Assembly: GCA_020746105.1 (NCBI GenBank)
Contig: CM036618.1
Coordinates: 107,644,622 to 107,708,621, forward strand
DNA length: 64,000 bases
Reading direction: 5' to 3'
Origin: Trogon surrucura
Taxonomy: Eukaryota > Chordata > Aves > Trogoniformes > Trogonidae
Part shown: piece after piece, positions 39,101 to 50,893 of the stretch
How the letters are laid out: every line of letters begins with the position of its first letter
Position numbering within the stretch: position 1 is the stretch's first letter
Program-made: the position numbers and the translations under genes
The notes under the pieces: generated by a model
Database searches by the model: none
What the model saw: only the letters and a program-made list of their open reading frames with translations
Told to the model about the DNA's origin: nothing

Positions 39101-40720
39101 AAGAGAAAACAAAGTTACTGACCAGAAAGTTATCTGAGATGGTGATATCTCTGCACATTCTCCAGTCTGTTCCAGTAATCTTATGCATGACATATTTGAA
39201 CGAGAACCACCCCTTCATACTTTTTACATATGAAATATATTACATGTCATTCATTTAATATTATTGTTTCTGGTATGCTATTTAATTTTTTCAAGACTCA
39301 AACCTTCAATTAATACGCACAATTGGTTTTGAAAGCCTTCTATCTGAATATGATTTTGTACATTCGAGAAGAAAATCAAATGAGCAATTCTTTATTTTCA
39401 AACTCAGTGCCAGATTGTCTTCCACAAATCATGCCTGTCATTATAAGGATTAGACACAGTCATAGTCACATTAATAGCATGTTTGAGAAAAGGTAGAGCA
39501 TTAGGTTATATCAGCCATGGTTTTCTACTTTGAAAGATATTTTTGGGACTTGAACATCTTTCACAGAGTAGCAGATGATTAAATTCTAATAACTTTTTTT
39601 ATAAGTCGTGCTTTATACCTCACATAGTCCAATGCATCCAGAAGAAAATACTGGGCCAGCAGAAGGTATGAAAAGCACTTTTTTTAAAATCAGATTTTCA
39701 AAGAGCTTTACAGCTATTGCATTCACGCTTACATTTAAATGTGTAAGTAAAATCACGAGTTTATCAATTACCTGACTTCTTTAAAGTATCTGAGTTTTAA
39801 GTCCAAAAATAATCATACAAAATTATGTTACTAGGTAAGACTTCTGTATTGCAAAATATAAAAATTTGTGAAGTCTCTAGCAGACCAAATAGCTTTTGCA
39901 GAGGTTTAGTATGAAGCACTTCTGTGGCACAAAGCTGAGCACCTTGGAAACTTAATTCTACACCAGGCATGCCTGTCAAATATTTACCGCAATGGCACAG
40001 TGGTCTAAGTTATTTTACAATATACAGCAGACGCCATCTGTATTCTGCTTGTTCATTGTAAGTGTTTTTCCATTTCTATTCATATGAACACTTACCCGCA
40101 GGCATTTGAGAACAGCATCCTAAACACCTGTGTGTTGGGGAAATCTGGGGTTAACTGTGACATTAACTCACGTTAGCTCCTTCTCCTGCGTATCTTCTGC
40201 TTCTGTCTGACGCCGGAGGGAAAATATCAGCTGAAACAACAGCTTTTTGTTTTTTATGAATTGTTGATCTATACATTTTGGCACAGGTCAAACAAATGTG
40301 GGAAATGTAGATCACAAATCGACATGAAGAAATTCTTACCTAGATACAGAACAACACAACTGGTGTTTGTAGTGGAGGTTATAATCACTCTTTTACAGTA
40401 TTATTTTTATCACAGAATGATGTGTCAAGTGGAAATCTTGAGAAATATTATTTTATAGCCCTTTAAGAGAAGTTAATGTAGGAGGCAATGCAAACGGTAG
40501 TGCAAGTGGTTATTTAAAATCTGAATTTTCCTACTTCAGTGTAATTTTGACAAGGAATACATTGAAAATATTCACTGTTAAAAGAAGTGGTAAAATATCT
40601 ACCTGCTTGTTGTCTGGGAAACCATATGCAGGGATCAGAACAGAGTTAAGAAAACAAATTTGGGATTCCAGATTTTTTTTTTTGCCAGGTGGGAAAATAG
40701 TGTTATTAGCATACTAAGGA
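36102..40720. other. AT-rich region without recognised genes or repeats
   Basis: No exon chain, transposon core or RNA gene is visible. Short open frames at 36773-37090 and 37104-37346 overlap on opposite strands and have no recognisable motif. A possible 40-bp exon-like segment (39629-39667, between an AG and GTATGA) is too short to assess. Confidence 0.5.
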
Positions 40721-40721
40721 T

Positions 40722-41207
40722 CACAGAATCACACAGAATCACAGAATGTCAGGGGTTGGAAAGGACCTCAAAAGACCGTCTAGTCCAACCCCCTGCCAGA
40801 GCAGGATCACCTACAGTAGGTCACACAGGAACGCGTCCAGGCGGGTTTTGAATGTCTCCAAAGAAGGAGACTCCACAACCTCCCTGGGCAGCCTGTGCCA
40901 GGGCTCTGGCACCCTCACAGTGAAAAAGTTTTTTCTAATATTTTTGTGGAACCTCTTGTGTTCCATCTTGAACCCACTGCCCCTTGTCCTGTCACTGGAT
41001 GTCGCTGAAAAGAGCCTGGCTCCATCCTCCTGACACTCCCCCTTGACATATTTATAAACATTTATAAGGTCACCCCTCAGCCTCCTCTTCTCCAAGCTAA
41101 AGAGACCCAGCTCCTTCAGCCTTTCCTCATAAGGGAGATGTTCCACTCCCTTCATCATCTTTGTGGCTCTGCGCTGGACTCTCTCAAGCAGTTCCCTGTC
41201 TCTCTTG
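40722..41207 (-). mobile_element. CR1 LINE, 3' fragment
   Basis: Antisense CR1 with tail CACAGAATCACACAGAATCA at 40722 and an open minus frame (41158-40811) encoding [20 protein letters not shown] and [13 protein letters not shown]. It breaks off to the right at TCTCTCTTG, at about the place where the copy at 25145 continues further into ORF2. Confidence 0.94.
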
Positions 41208-44200
41208 TGATGATGGCCATATAATAAAATAATGAGGAAAATTAGACTGATGATCAGTCAGCTTTATTTTAACTTTCATGGGGCACAGAAGTCAGTGTGA
41301 ATCCAGCTAAACAGACATTTTGGCAAGTGAAATTAGTTAAATAACATTGTTTTCTTTGCCCCTTTTTAATATTATCTCTCAGGCAAAAAATAAGTATTTG
41401 TATTAATATTAATGTTTCTCTGCATTCAGAATTAGAAGTATTTAATTACACTGAAAAATAGTTTTAAGTGAGATTATTTAGTTGTTACTGGACAATTTGA
41501 TTATGTCCAAGGTCTTTTCTTTCTCTCCCCCATTTAATCTAAAGTTTACATGTTTTTTATGCAATATTTTAAAACTGTTGTCTGATCTCTCAAAAATAAA
41601 CGTGCGTTTATTTCAGATGGAGCAAGAAGAAGGTTTAAAAGTAGCAAATTAGTAGCCGCATTTTGTTTCCTAAAACTTGATTTTGTTTTGAAATGTCAGC
41701 TCAGTTGTTTAAGCTTCTCTTTTCTTTCTTGTTTTTTGTTTTTGTTTTTTTTAATCTATAGAAGACCTAGGATGCCTCCTTGGGCGCAGGCTGTGCCTCT
41801 CCAAGTGATGGAAGAAATAAGATCATTTAGCATTCTCTCTCATATTTTTTGCACATCTTTACAGTCCTTGTAACATGTTTTTCCAGTAATAGGTCAGGTA
41901 TTTTGGAGGAATTGGCACATCAGCATGATACTTTAAGAAGAATAAATACTTCCTAACATTTTGAGCAAAGAAGAGTTTTTTCTCTTTCATACTGCACTCT
42001 GTACAGTAAAGAGGGAGGGCATTTAGATGTTAAGAAGTCAACTTTGGAGGATAAAACGCAAGAAGACATTCAAGTATATCGCAAAACAGATTGAGGTTTC
42101 TCAACTGTGAGAAAAATTTCTGATACAAGACGGTGATCAAATTGCCCCTCAGCACTGAGAAAGATTTTAAAACCTGAAAATAACTTTCATTTAAAAAACT
42201 GCAAGCTGTTTCATTTGTCTTTGAGAGAAATTGAAAAGACATCTGAAGTTTGAGGATCTGTTGGTCTTAGAATTGACCAGTTTCATTTGTATTTCTGAAC
42301 TTGGAATCCCTAAGGCAAAATATTGATGGAAAAGGTTGAAACAGTGTACACTGAGCGCTGTTTGGTTGCTGCAGCTGTGTTTGGTCACAGAAGTTTCACC
42401 ATGCTCCTGATATTTCTGATAAACTGTATCCCATCTTGAGCCAAAATGTCATCAATCAGCGCGAGTCACAAAGCCAAATGCCCTACACAATTTGGACCGT
42501 CTCCTAGAAGGAATTTAGATGGATTCATTTTTTATGCTACATTTGGACTTGTGTCCTGATGTTAATAAAACACCCGGCTGCACCCATGCATAAATGTTAC
42601 AGAGCCCCTCTGCAGCTTGTACCTACTCAACACAAAAGTCTTTCTTTGTGTGTGAGAAACTCCACTGAAAGAGCAGAGACGTGGATGAGGCTTGTGAAGA
42701 AATATGCTGAAATCTTGGGTAGCATCTAACTGCATTAAACTGCAGTCACTTTAGCCAAGCGTTTCTCAATGATTAGCTTTTAGTTAGTCAATATTCACAA
42801 ATTATTAGAAAGTTAAAAGAAATAAAAATCAATTTAATCAAATCGGCATCACAGAGGCCCGAAATTTATGGCCAACAATTTGCCATGTCATGAACAGGAA
42901 TTTGCGATAATCTTTCAACAACAATTTTTTGGGACTAAAGGTTTTCAGGGATGAAACTTTTTTCGTCAGAGGCACACAAAACTACTTTCCAGAGTCATTC
43001 CCTTCTCCAGGTTGGTTCCTGATCCCATGGCATGAAAGTTAACTCAAATTTCTCTGCTTCCCACCAGGAGAAAAAAGAAAAACAAAACAAACCGCTGATC
43101 CTACTGGTCACCACCTGGCCCAGGTTGGCTTTATGCTGAGAATCACAGGTTGGTGAGTTCAAGTGCTCCAGAGATATTTTGCCAAATCTTTCACATCATA
43201 CGTTTCCAAGAAGTTTGATTAGAGAACTTTTTTTTGTAATCCAGTCCACCAATGGAACTTTAATCTTACGGGGAATCTTGTTTACTTCTTAATAGGAAAG
43301 TCCTTTACACCCTTGGCAAAATTTTCTGGTCTGCGTTAGTCTTTCTTATAACAATTATATTTGCTGGAGAAGGAAAAAATGAAACCTCTGACAGCTGATT
43401 TTCTTTATACTGTTTCTCTGAGGATGAAGTAACTTTCAGGAAACTTCCAAGCACCTTGCATGTGTCTATATTCCAAGTCACAAAATTAATTTGCCTGTGA
43501 TCTCTTCCAAACCCATGTGAATCCACTGCAGGAGCTTGCTGTTATATACGGAGTATTAGCTGTGCTTTATCTTTTTATACCAACAAGACAAAATCCTTTA
43601 AAGACATTCCTTATCTTTTAGTGTCAGATGCTGAGAAGTCCTAGGATTTACATATTTCATTAAAGAGAAGTTCTCCCTGGCATAACTGACTTGTGCAAAC
43701 ATGTTACGAGATCATTAAAAGGGAATCCTCTGCACCAGCCAGAGCTCATTCAGTAAGAGCTTAGGCAAAAATGGAATTTTATTTTTGTTTTGTTTCATGG
43801 AATATGCCTGCAGATGGAAACTGCAAAACAGATGTTTGAACTCCGCTTAATTCTTAGTGTGCAATATGCTCACATTGAGCTTTAACAAGCCAGACCTGAA
43901 CTCACAGAAATTGGTACTACAGTTTTAACCATTGCTTTGGTGCCTGTCTGGATGTTGGCTTACGCTTAAACTACTCTGTCTCTCTTTTGTGATTTAAACA
44001 TTTATGTAACACTAGGAAAGAAACCCGGATGTATAGTTAAACATGCACACCAAGTTTTTACGGTATGCCTCTCATTTTCACTTCATTCATCAGTGTCCTT
44101 TCTTGATGCACAAGATGCCTATTCTGAAGAAGCACTTAACAGGCTCCTGTTGAGGGTGTGCTCTTTGGGGATGCATTCTCAGTTTCTTCCTACAGTGGAC

Positions 44201-44877
44201 TCTGAATTTTATCATGACAGCTACACCAGAATTTAATTTCATCAATGCCATACACACCCAATCATTCTATTCATGAAGTAAAAAAGCTTTCAGCAGGACC
44301 CCCTGCTGCGTTGTTACCACCAAAGTGACATTTGGTTGTGCGTGTCCATATGAACAACACATCTTCAAGGGCATCCAGATACCGACAGCAATTGTTCTAG
44401 TCTTTATGTTTGTTTTCTGTAAAAATGGATGAAAAGTGTTGTAATTTGATTTTTATTTTAGATTCCAAAATGTTGTAGATTTTGATGGGTTTATTATGTG
44501 TATATTCTCCCAGCATGGCAAGACCCTTTCCTATCACAGTAATATAAACCCTGTATCTAGTAATATAAACCATGTATCTAGTCAGACTGAAGAGAGGACA
44601 ACTTCAATTTATTTTTCATGAAAATCAATCATATTCCTGACCTGCGATGATACTTACCTGAAGTAGGAGGAAGCTTGCAGGACACTCCCTTGCACAGCAG
44701 CTGAGAATAACCCAGCTGAACAAATTAGGTGTGGAGCACAAAGATATTTATGAGAAGAGGTAGACTGGCAGAATCAAGCAGATGTACTATTTCAGCATCT
44801 ATTTCACATGTTCTCTGCCAGTTGCTATTTAAATCTATTACTACCTAAAAGCTGGTTTTGTTGATGGGACTTTTTTA
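41208..44877. other. AT-rich region without recognised genes
   Basis: I see no gene or mobile element. Near 44538-44581 there is a tandem duplication of about 22 bp built on AGTAATATAAACC(C/A)TGTATC. Confidence 0.5.
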
Positions 44878-45126
44878 TCATAGAATCATAGAATCATAGA
44901 ATGTTAGGGATTGGAAGGGACCTCGAAAGATCATCAAGTCCAATCCCCCTGCCAGAGCAGGAACGCCTAGGCTATGCTACACAGGAACGTGTCCAGGCAG
45001 GTCTTGAATGTCTCCAGAGAAGCAGACTCCACAGCCTCTCTGGGCAGCCTGTTCCAGGGCTCCGTCACCCTCACTGAGAAGAAGTTTCTTCTCGAGTTTA
45101 AGCGGAACCTCTTATGTTCCAGTTTA
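44878..45126 (-). mobile_element. CR1 LINE, 3' fragment
   Basis: Antisense CR1 with tail TCATAGAATCATAGAATC and the same subfamily 3' end as the copies at 13866 and 25145. It is cut off within the end of ORF2, near the same point (around CTCGAGTTTAAG) as the 13866 copy. Confidence 0.94.
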
Positions 45127-46744
45127 TCATATTTTCATGTTTTCTCACTTAACATTTCACTTAGAAGAAGCTGTGAAAATTATGTATTTCTGTAATAGCA
45201 TACACAGGCACAACATAGGGTGAATTTGATGGAGGAAATTTTAGGCAAATGTATTTATGGAGGAGCTTATGTATCCCTAATCTAATATTCTGTAACTTCT
45301 TAAAATAGAAATGTATAATGGAGAGACCTGGCACAGTCTTAAACATAGTATTGAAAATGTTACACTATTGTAATTCAGTAAATCTATGTTTGTTATCTAT
45401 ATCTCTACTATCTATTATCTATATCAGTAAGTCTATATTTATTATCTATTATCTATAGTATTATTTCCATTTCAAGGTCGATGGTGAATTTTCATAATGT
45501 CATGAAGAAATACTTAATTTTGTTACATTTAGTTCCATTTTCTAGAAGGCATAAAGTAATACCAGGTACACTTAATAAAACAATTATTATAATGGAATAG
45601 ATTATATTTTTATATTACCTTTCTTTTTTTATAATTATAACTCTGAATACAGACATGTTATTCATATGTTTGTATTCATATGTATTCATATGTTAATATA
45701 AAATATTAATGAATGTAACTAAAGTATGTATTTTACATGCATATAAGCCATTGGAGGCATGTAGATAAATAGGGAGTCTTTGCATTACAGTTGTATATAC
45801 CCAGCAGTTTCAGAAAGAGTATATATTGAGCAGAAATTACAGCTTATATAATGGCTTGTTCTAGATAAAAGTTGCTGTAAATTGTGTGGACCATGAAATA
45901 CCAATTAGGGGAGCAATGCAGCCAAAAAACATAAGACTTTATAAGGTACAGCTAACGTGCCTCAAATGATGTAATCAAGCCCTTACTTCAAAAGTTAATG
46001 AGGTTTGTAGTAAACTACAGTTTAGACTGCTGGCAAAAATTACGAGGACATTAAGCAATTTCTTTTGTTTGTTAGTACTCTATAAAATATCAATTGCATT
46101 AAAAGAACTGAGCACATAAAAATATGAGGTAAAGCGTGGAGGTAAAGAGTGGGACTAGAAATTTGTAGGTTTGCTATTAAAATAATGGTGAAAATTACAA
46201 TTCTGTTTTGCTTTAATAAAGACATTTAAGAAACACATCTACATTTCACATTACACAAGCAAACATCAGCTGAAGAAAGAAGCCAAGAAAGACTGAAGTA
46301 AAGCTTCTCCAGAAAGAAATCTCCATCCCTGCGGTCACTCTGCCACAGGACTTGCCCTGGGCTGAAGTTCAGGTTGAGGAGCACACCCCCGGGTTGACAT
46401 CGTGCCTCTGGCCATGCGGTGAGGATGGGGACAGTGGGCTGCAGCCATATGCTGCTCCCACTGCCATTTCTAGATCTGCTCACAGCTGCCTTTGAATCAA
46501 GTTTCATATATCGGAGCCCTCTGCCAGCCATGGACAACAAATGGGTGATGCTCCCCAAATCCCATCATTTAAACAGAGGAGCACAGCAGTTCCTGCTATA
46601 TGAAATATGCATTTCCTAGATGTTTCAAAAGGATAATACCTCATCTTTCATGAGGTCTGATGGCCGCTTTAAAAGTGTTGTTCTGTCTTGGATTGCTCTC
46701 TCTCCAGTGTGTCTTCCAGCTTCGTCAATGTACAATGACAAGGA
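45127..46744. other. AT-rich region without recognised genes
   Basis: Imperfect TATCTA repeats occur near 45397-45460. Otherwise I see nothing I can name. Confidence 0.5.
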
Positions 46745-46855
46745 CAAGGACAGCTTGGGAGGGACTCTTTATCAGGGACCATAGTGATAGGACAAGGGGT
46801 AACGGTTTCAAACTGGAAGGGGGCAGATTTGGCTTCGCTTTTAGGAACAAGCCAG
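46745..46855 (+). mobile_element. CR1 LINE stub lacking its 3' end
   Basis: A short sense piece of the CR1 ORF2 C-terminus ([18 protein letters not shown]). Unlike the other copies it loses its 3' end: homology stops about 30 bp before the LTR that begins at 46885, so neither the 3' UTR nor the octamer tail is present. A deletion or older rearrangement must have removed them. Confidence 0.8.
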
Positions 46856-46884
46856 TTCGAGGCACTCAAGCCGCGCGGGTTGCT

Positions 46885-47408
46885 TGTGGTGGCCCAGACA
46901 AGGCCGAACCCCCTGTGCGGCGGGGAGGAAAGGGTTAAACCGTGGGGCAGCCACCCCGCCCCCTCGGCCGCGGGTAGGGACAGGAAGGCCCCCCGGCAGA
47001 CAGACAAGGCTCTCAGCCAATGAAACGCCTCGCTCGGGAGAAGTTTCTGGGCCTCTGCCCATATATGGTCACAGAGCAGGTGCCGAGGGTATAAAAGGAG
47101 CCCCGCTGGAGACTGTTGCGTTTGGCAGAGGCAGTACGGTGAGAGGGTGGTGATTCACTGCTTGGATCAGAGGTCAGCCAAGGAAACTCCTCGGAGTTCA
47201 GTGCTCTCATCTTTTAGGTGGGTGGTTTTGCACATTTTGGGGCGTCATCTGTAAAATTTAAGCTTAGGTCGGCTGTGTGGTGTTAGTTCTGTTTGACAGG
47301 CATCCAGACATGTACTTGGCTAACGCTGGCCAGAATGCTGAAGGGCTTGGGTTAGAATAAACCTCATCCTGAGTACCTGCCTGCTCTATCCTGAGAGATC
47401 CCGTGACA
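46885..47408 (+). mobile_element. CpG-rich solo LTR with CCAAT, CArG and TATA boxes
   Basis: Termini TGTGGTGGCC...CCCGTGACA give a 524-bp TG...CA unit. The flanking hexamers GTTGCT (46879-46884) and GTTGTT (47409-47414) look like a six-base target duplication with one transition, as made by ERVK-type integrases. The promoter part is CpG-rich with CCAAT at 47017-47021, CCATATATGG (a consensus CArG box, the SRF site) at 47059-47068 and TATAAAAG at 47090-47097. AATAAA is at 47356-47361, about 50 bp before the CA end. No internal retroviral sequence is attached. An alternative is the CpG-island promoter of an unrecognised gene on the plus strand; a possible donor (TTTTAG|GTGGGT) is at 47217. Confidence 0.58.
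47059..47068 (+). promoter_or_regulatory. CArG box (SRF site) 22 bp upstream of a TATA box
   Basis: CCATATATGG matches the CC(A/T)6GG consensus exactly and is palindromic. It sits between a CCAAT box and a TATAAAAG box, the spacing of a serum-response promoter. Part of the LTR-like unit 46885-47408. Confidence 0.55.
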
Positions 47409-50400
47409 GTTGTTTTAAAACTTGGTAAATCTGCGTTACTTTTAGCCCTTCTGCGCAGCGTTAAGCTCCCTGCTGGTGGTGCAGGGGCTCTGCCCAGCGC
47501 TGGCGCCATCGCTGAGGCTGGGATGGGGAAAAAGCACGAGGAGCTTGGGCTCCCAGGTACCCGGAACAGAAAACGGGCAGAATTTGGGCAATGACTGTTC
47601 TTTACCATTAACTACTTGAAAAGGAAACACAGAGATCTAAAGGGAGAAGAAATAAATACCTAACTCTATTTCCCGTTGTCATCTCACCAGTAAGAATTAC
47701 CTGTCCCAGCCTTTCTGCATATGTTCACCAGTTACAGCTTATTTTTTTTTTTCCTTAACTAGTAACCACAAATGTGGTTACTCTTTTGAAGAATGAAGTT
47801 TTCTTTCTCTATCTGACTCGTACAGTGTCCATGGAATCTGCTGAACATGTTTAAGGGGCAGGTGGGTTTTTTTGACAGTCAGGTAACCAATGGTACTGGT
47901 AAGAAAAAGGATCCCTTCTCAATTACCCCAAAAGGAAAAAATGCGTGATTCCTATGAAAAATTTTTCATTTGTAAAACTTGTTTCTTCTGATGAAAGTTA
48001 TTTTACGTTACCTGTCTCTCTGTAGTCTGCCTAGTAAGTGCGTCTTAAGTAAATTGACCTAAAGTAAAACTTTTCAGCTTCTTCATCCTAGTAAGCTGAA
48101 ACATATGTTCTAAAGAGAGTTACTTTAATGGACAATAATATTACAAATCAGGAATTTTTGATTTTGTAGGTCTTACATTTCCAGCAGAGTACCTCCTGAC
48201 AAGCTTTTGCTTTTCTAGACACTAAAAATTCATTAGGAAAACTATACCCAGAGATTATAGTCTCATTTTCTCTCATTTTTACACAGTAACAGTACAAAAC
48301 TGCCTCTCTTCAAAGTCCTTTCAGATATGCCAGATCCTTCCAGAGCTTTCTCAGCCCTGATGCTTTCAGGGATGGGAAGATGATAATTGGTGTCCTTCAC
48401 TAGGACTATGTTTTAGGGCATCTAAGCTGCAGTTTGAATTTTGGAGAAGTGCTTGTTTTGTATGAGAAGGAGGAGTTGGGGGGATACTGCTGTGAGTCTT
48501 AGAGCTATTGCTGAAAAGACTGATTAATGTCAGATAAACTATTGGTTTAACTTTTCTGCAGATTGTATGTTAAGCACTAAGTATTTGAAGTGTTGAAATT
48601 TTGTATCGAGGCACCTATTTCAAAAGAGAATTAGTCTCTAGAGTCAGTTTTCTCCATTTCTTTTGTGAGTTTTGAAGTGCAAGGGTAATTCTGTTGTATC
48701 CAAAAAAGTACTTCAGCTTGGGCAGCTTGATATTACAGATGCATTTGATATTATGGATTTGTTGGGTTTATCTTTCATAAAATTGATGGTCTGCTGATAA
48801 ACTTCTGCTATATCTGAGGTGAATTCCTTATATTCTTGCGAGTGTGAAAAAGCAGCTGACAATGATGCCAACACAGCGGCTCAGGTTTAAGTAGCGCTGT
48901 AAGAGGAAACCTTCCTTAGCATTTCATACATGCCTAGCTTTTCTGTTAGGGAAGGTAAGTAATGTTTTGAACCATGGGTTTGGGTAGTCAGGGTGCAGGA
49001 TTTAAAAATGATTGCCTAACTTTGTAAATGGTTAATAATTAAACACTATTAAAAAAAGGGAAGTTCAATATACTCTCAAAGGCATCTGAAAAGCCATTTT
49101 GAACGCAGTGCTGTTGTGTGTAACTGCTCTGATAATTGGCTTGAAAAAGCTCTGGTTTGTTGCAGAAACCTGCCCTAGCCATGGCTGGGTTTTAATCAAA
49201 ACATGGTGGTATAAATAAAGCATATCTTTTTCGTTCCTTCTTTTCTTCACAGTTAGATTTTTTTTTTTTCCTCATTTATGGTTTCTCATTATGGTTAGTA
49301 TAAGAACTTGGATCTAAAAGTACATGGAAATCTACAACTGAATTAAAAATGGTTTAAATGGAAGATTTTATTATTCTTAGTCTGATATATGAGTACAAAC
49401 CAGAAATAATTTCATGGAAATCTGTGTGGCCATAGTAATGTAATCTCAGTATAACCAGGAAAATAAATCATGCCATGGGATACAAGACTGTCATTAAAAA
49501 TGTTTGTCATTAAAAATGTTTGCCATTAAAAAAAAAAAATATCAGGGTAAAGAGATTCTTGCTTCTCCTTGAAAAATAACTTTTACTTGAAAGATCCACT
49601 TACTGCATAAAGCAGCTCTCTGTATCAAAGGACAACTTAACCAGCATACATTTGGCGTAAAATGAAATTTTGTTTTCCAAAGCTAGTGAAAAAGACACTT
49701 GTTTTTCAACATCAGTGCATATTTTACCTAAAGCTCTGTTAATCGGTAAATCATATTTTTTCCCCTTAAAGCACAGTATTATAATTTGGCTTAATTTTTA
49801 TGATTTTGTAATCAGAGGTGGAATTCAGCCATCCATATTGTTTAACCTTCTTGTCTGTAATCAACTGGTGTTCTTTTAGCATAGAAGTGGCTAATGTACA
49901 TACTAACATAGCGTGTTTCAATGCAGTATCATTTAAATTTTAAGTACGCCTGAATTAAAACCTTGACTATATGGGTTTAATTTTTTTCTTTCTAACAATT
50001 GTACCCTATTCCAGAATTTAGCTGCCAAAAGCACATTGAGGATAATGAACAACCGCTCAACTGACACAACCAGGTGGGACTAAGCCACTCCCAGTCACTA
50101 CCTGATGTTCCTGGGTACCTTCTCTAAGATTAGTACAGGCAGGGAGAATGAAGTCTCTGCGTAAAAGGTGACAAAGCAGCACCATTTTCCTGTTACGTGC
50201 TTTCTGTGGAGCCCCTGTTGTTGTAATCAAACTTAAATTTTAAGGAGCTAATTGCTTAATGAATAACTAATCACCGTTTTAATTAAATTAGTTTATTGAT
50301 TTATATTAGGATAAGGAATATAAAACCCTACTTATGCAAAGAACTCGCATGTAGGCCTTGGCTAGAGCTAGAGCTGGTGCAAGTTGCAAAACTGGCAGGG

Positions 50401-50425
50401 AACGTTTTGCAAAACTGGTTGGGAA
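47409..50425. other. AT-rich region without recognised genes
   Basis: I see no gene. Two and a half tandem copies of the 16-mer GTCATTAAAAATGTTT lie at 49490-49530. The first 200 bp after the LTR are G+C-richer than the rest but carry nothing recognisable. Confidence 0.5.
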
Positions 50426-50871
50426 TGTTTAGTACTTGTTAAGGCCAAATCTATATCACTGCACCTGCACTTTAATAACAATACCAGCATATTTCATTTA
50501 GACGGATCAATACATGCATTTCATGCGGGCATGCCTCCCTATCTCCCTATTTTGTGCCTTGTGATCAAATGTGGTCTCACCCCAATGGCCAGTGATTGTA
50601 TGGAAGTAGGATATAGGAATATTAATAAGGGACAAACCAATCATTGTAAAGGTTAGCGTTAATAGCGGGCATAGCATGTATGTTTATGTTAAAATATGTT
50701 AAAGATCATGACTCTACAAAAAAAAGTGTATGATAAATTGAATTTTTCTGATGTATTCGAAGCATTGGGTGATTCCCATTCTTCCCAGGGCTGCAATAAA
50801 GAAGTGCCTGCTTATCTACATGTAGATAGGTTTTGTCATTTTTGCGACCTTTCCCTTTGAAAACAGCAACA
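50426..50871 (+). mobile_element. 5' LTR of a gammaretrovirus-like ERV
   Basis: The right boundary is firm: AATAAAG at 50796-50802, then a short U5 ending CAACA, four bases, then the primer-binding site. CCAAT occurs at 50633-50637, and a weak TATA-like TGATAAATT near 50730. The left boundary is a guess (TGTTTAG at 50426); TGTAAAGG at 50644 is another possible start. No matching 3' LTR is present, so the provirus is truncated. Confidence 0.55.
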
Positions 50872-50875
50872 GTTT

Positions 50876-50893
50876 TGGTGACCCAGATGGGAC
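50876..50893 (+). promoter_or_regulatory. Retroviral primer-binding site for tRNA-Arg
   Basis: TGGTGACCCAGATGGGAC matches the complement of the 3' end of tRNA-Arg (CCG/UCG type, ending GTCCCATCTGGGTCGCCA) at 17 of 18 bases; the single mismatch is T for C at position 4. It lies four bases after the CA end of the LTR, where reverse transcription would have been primed. Confidence 0.75.

Noticed and set aside
46660-46938. 92-codon open frame near 46.7 kb
   Set aside because: It starts in unique DNA, crosses a CR1 stub and ends in the CpG-rich LTR, so it is composite by chance.
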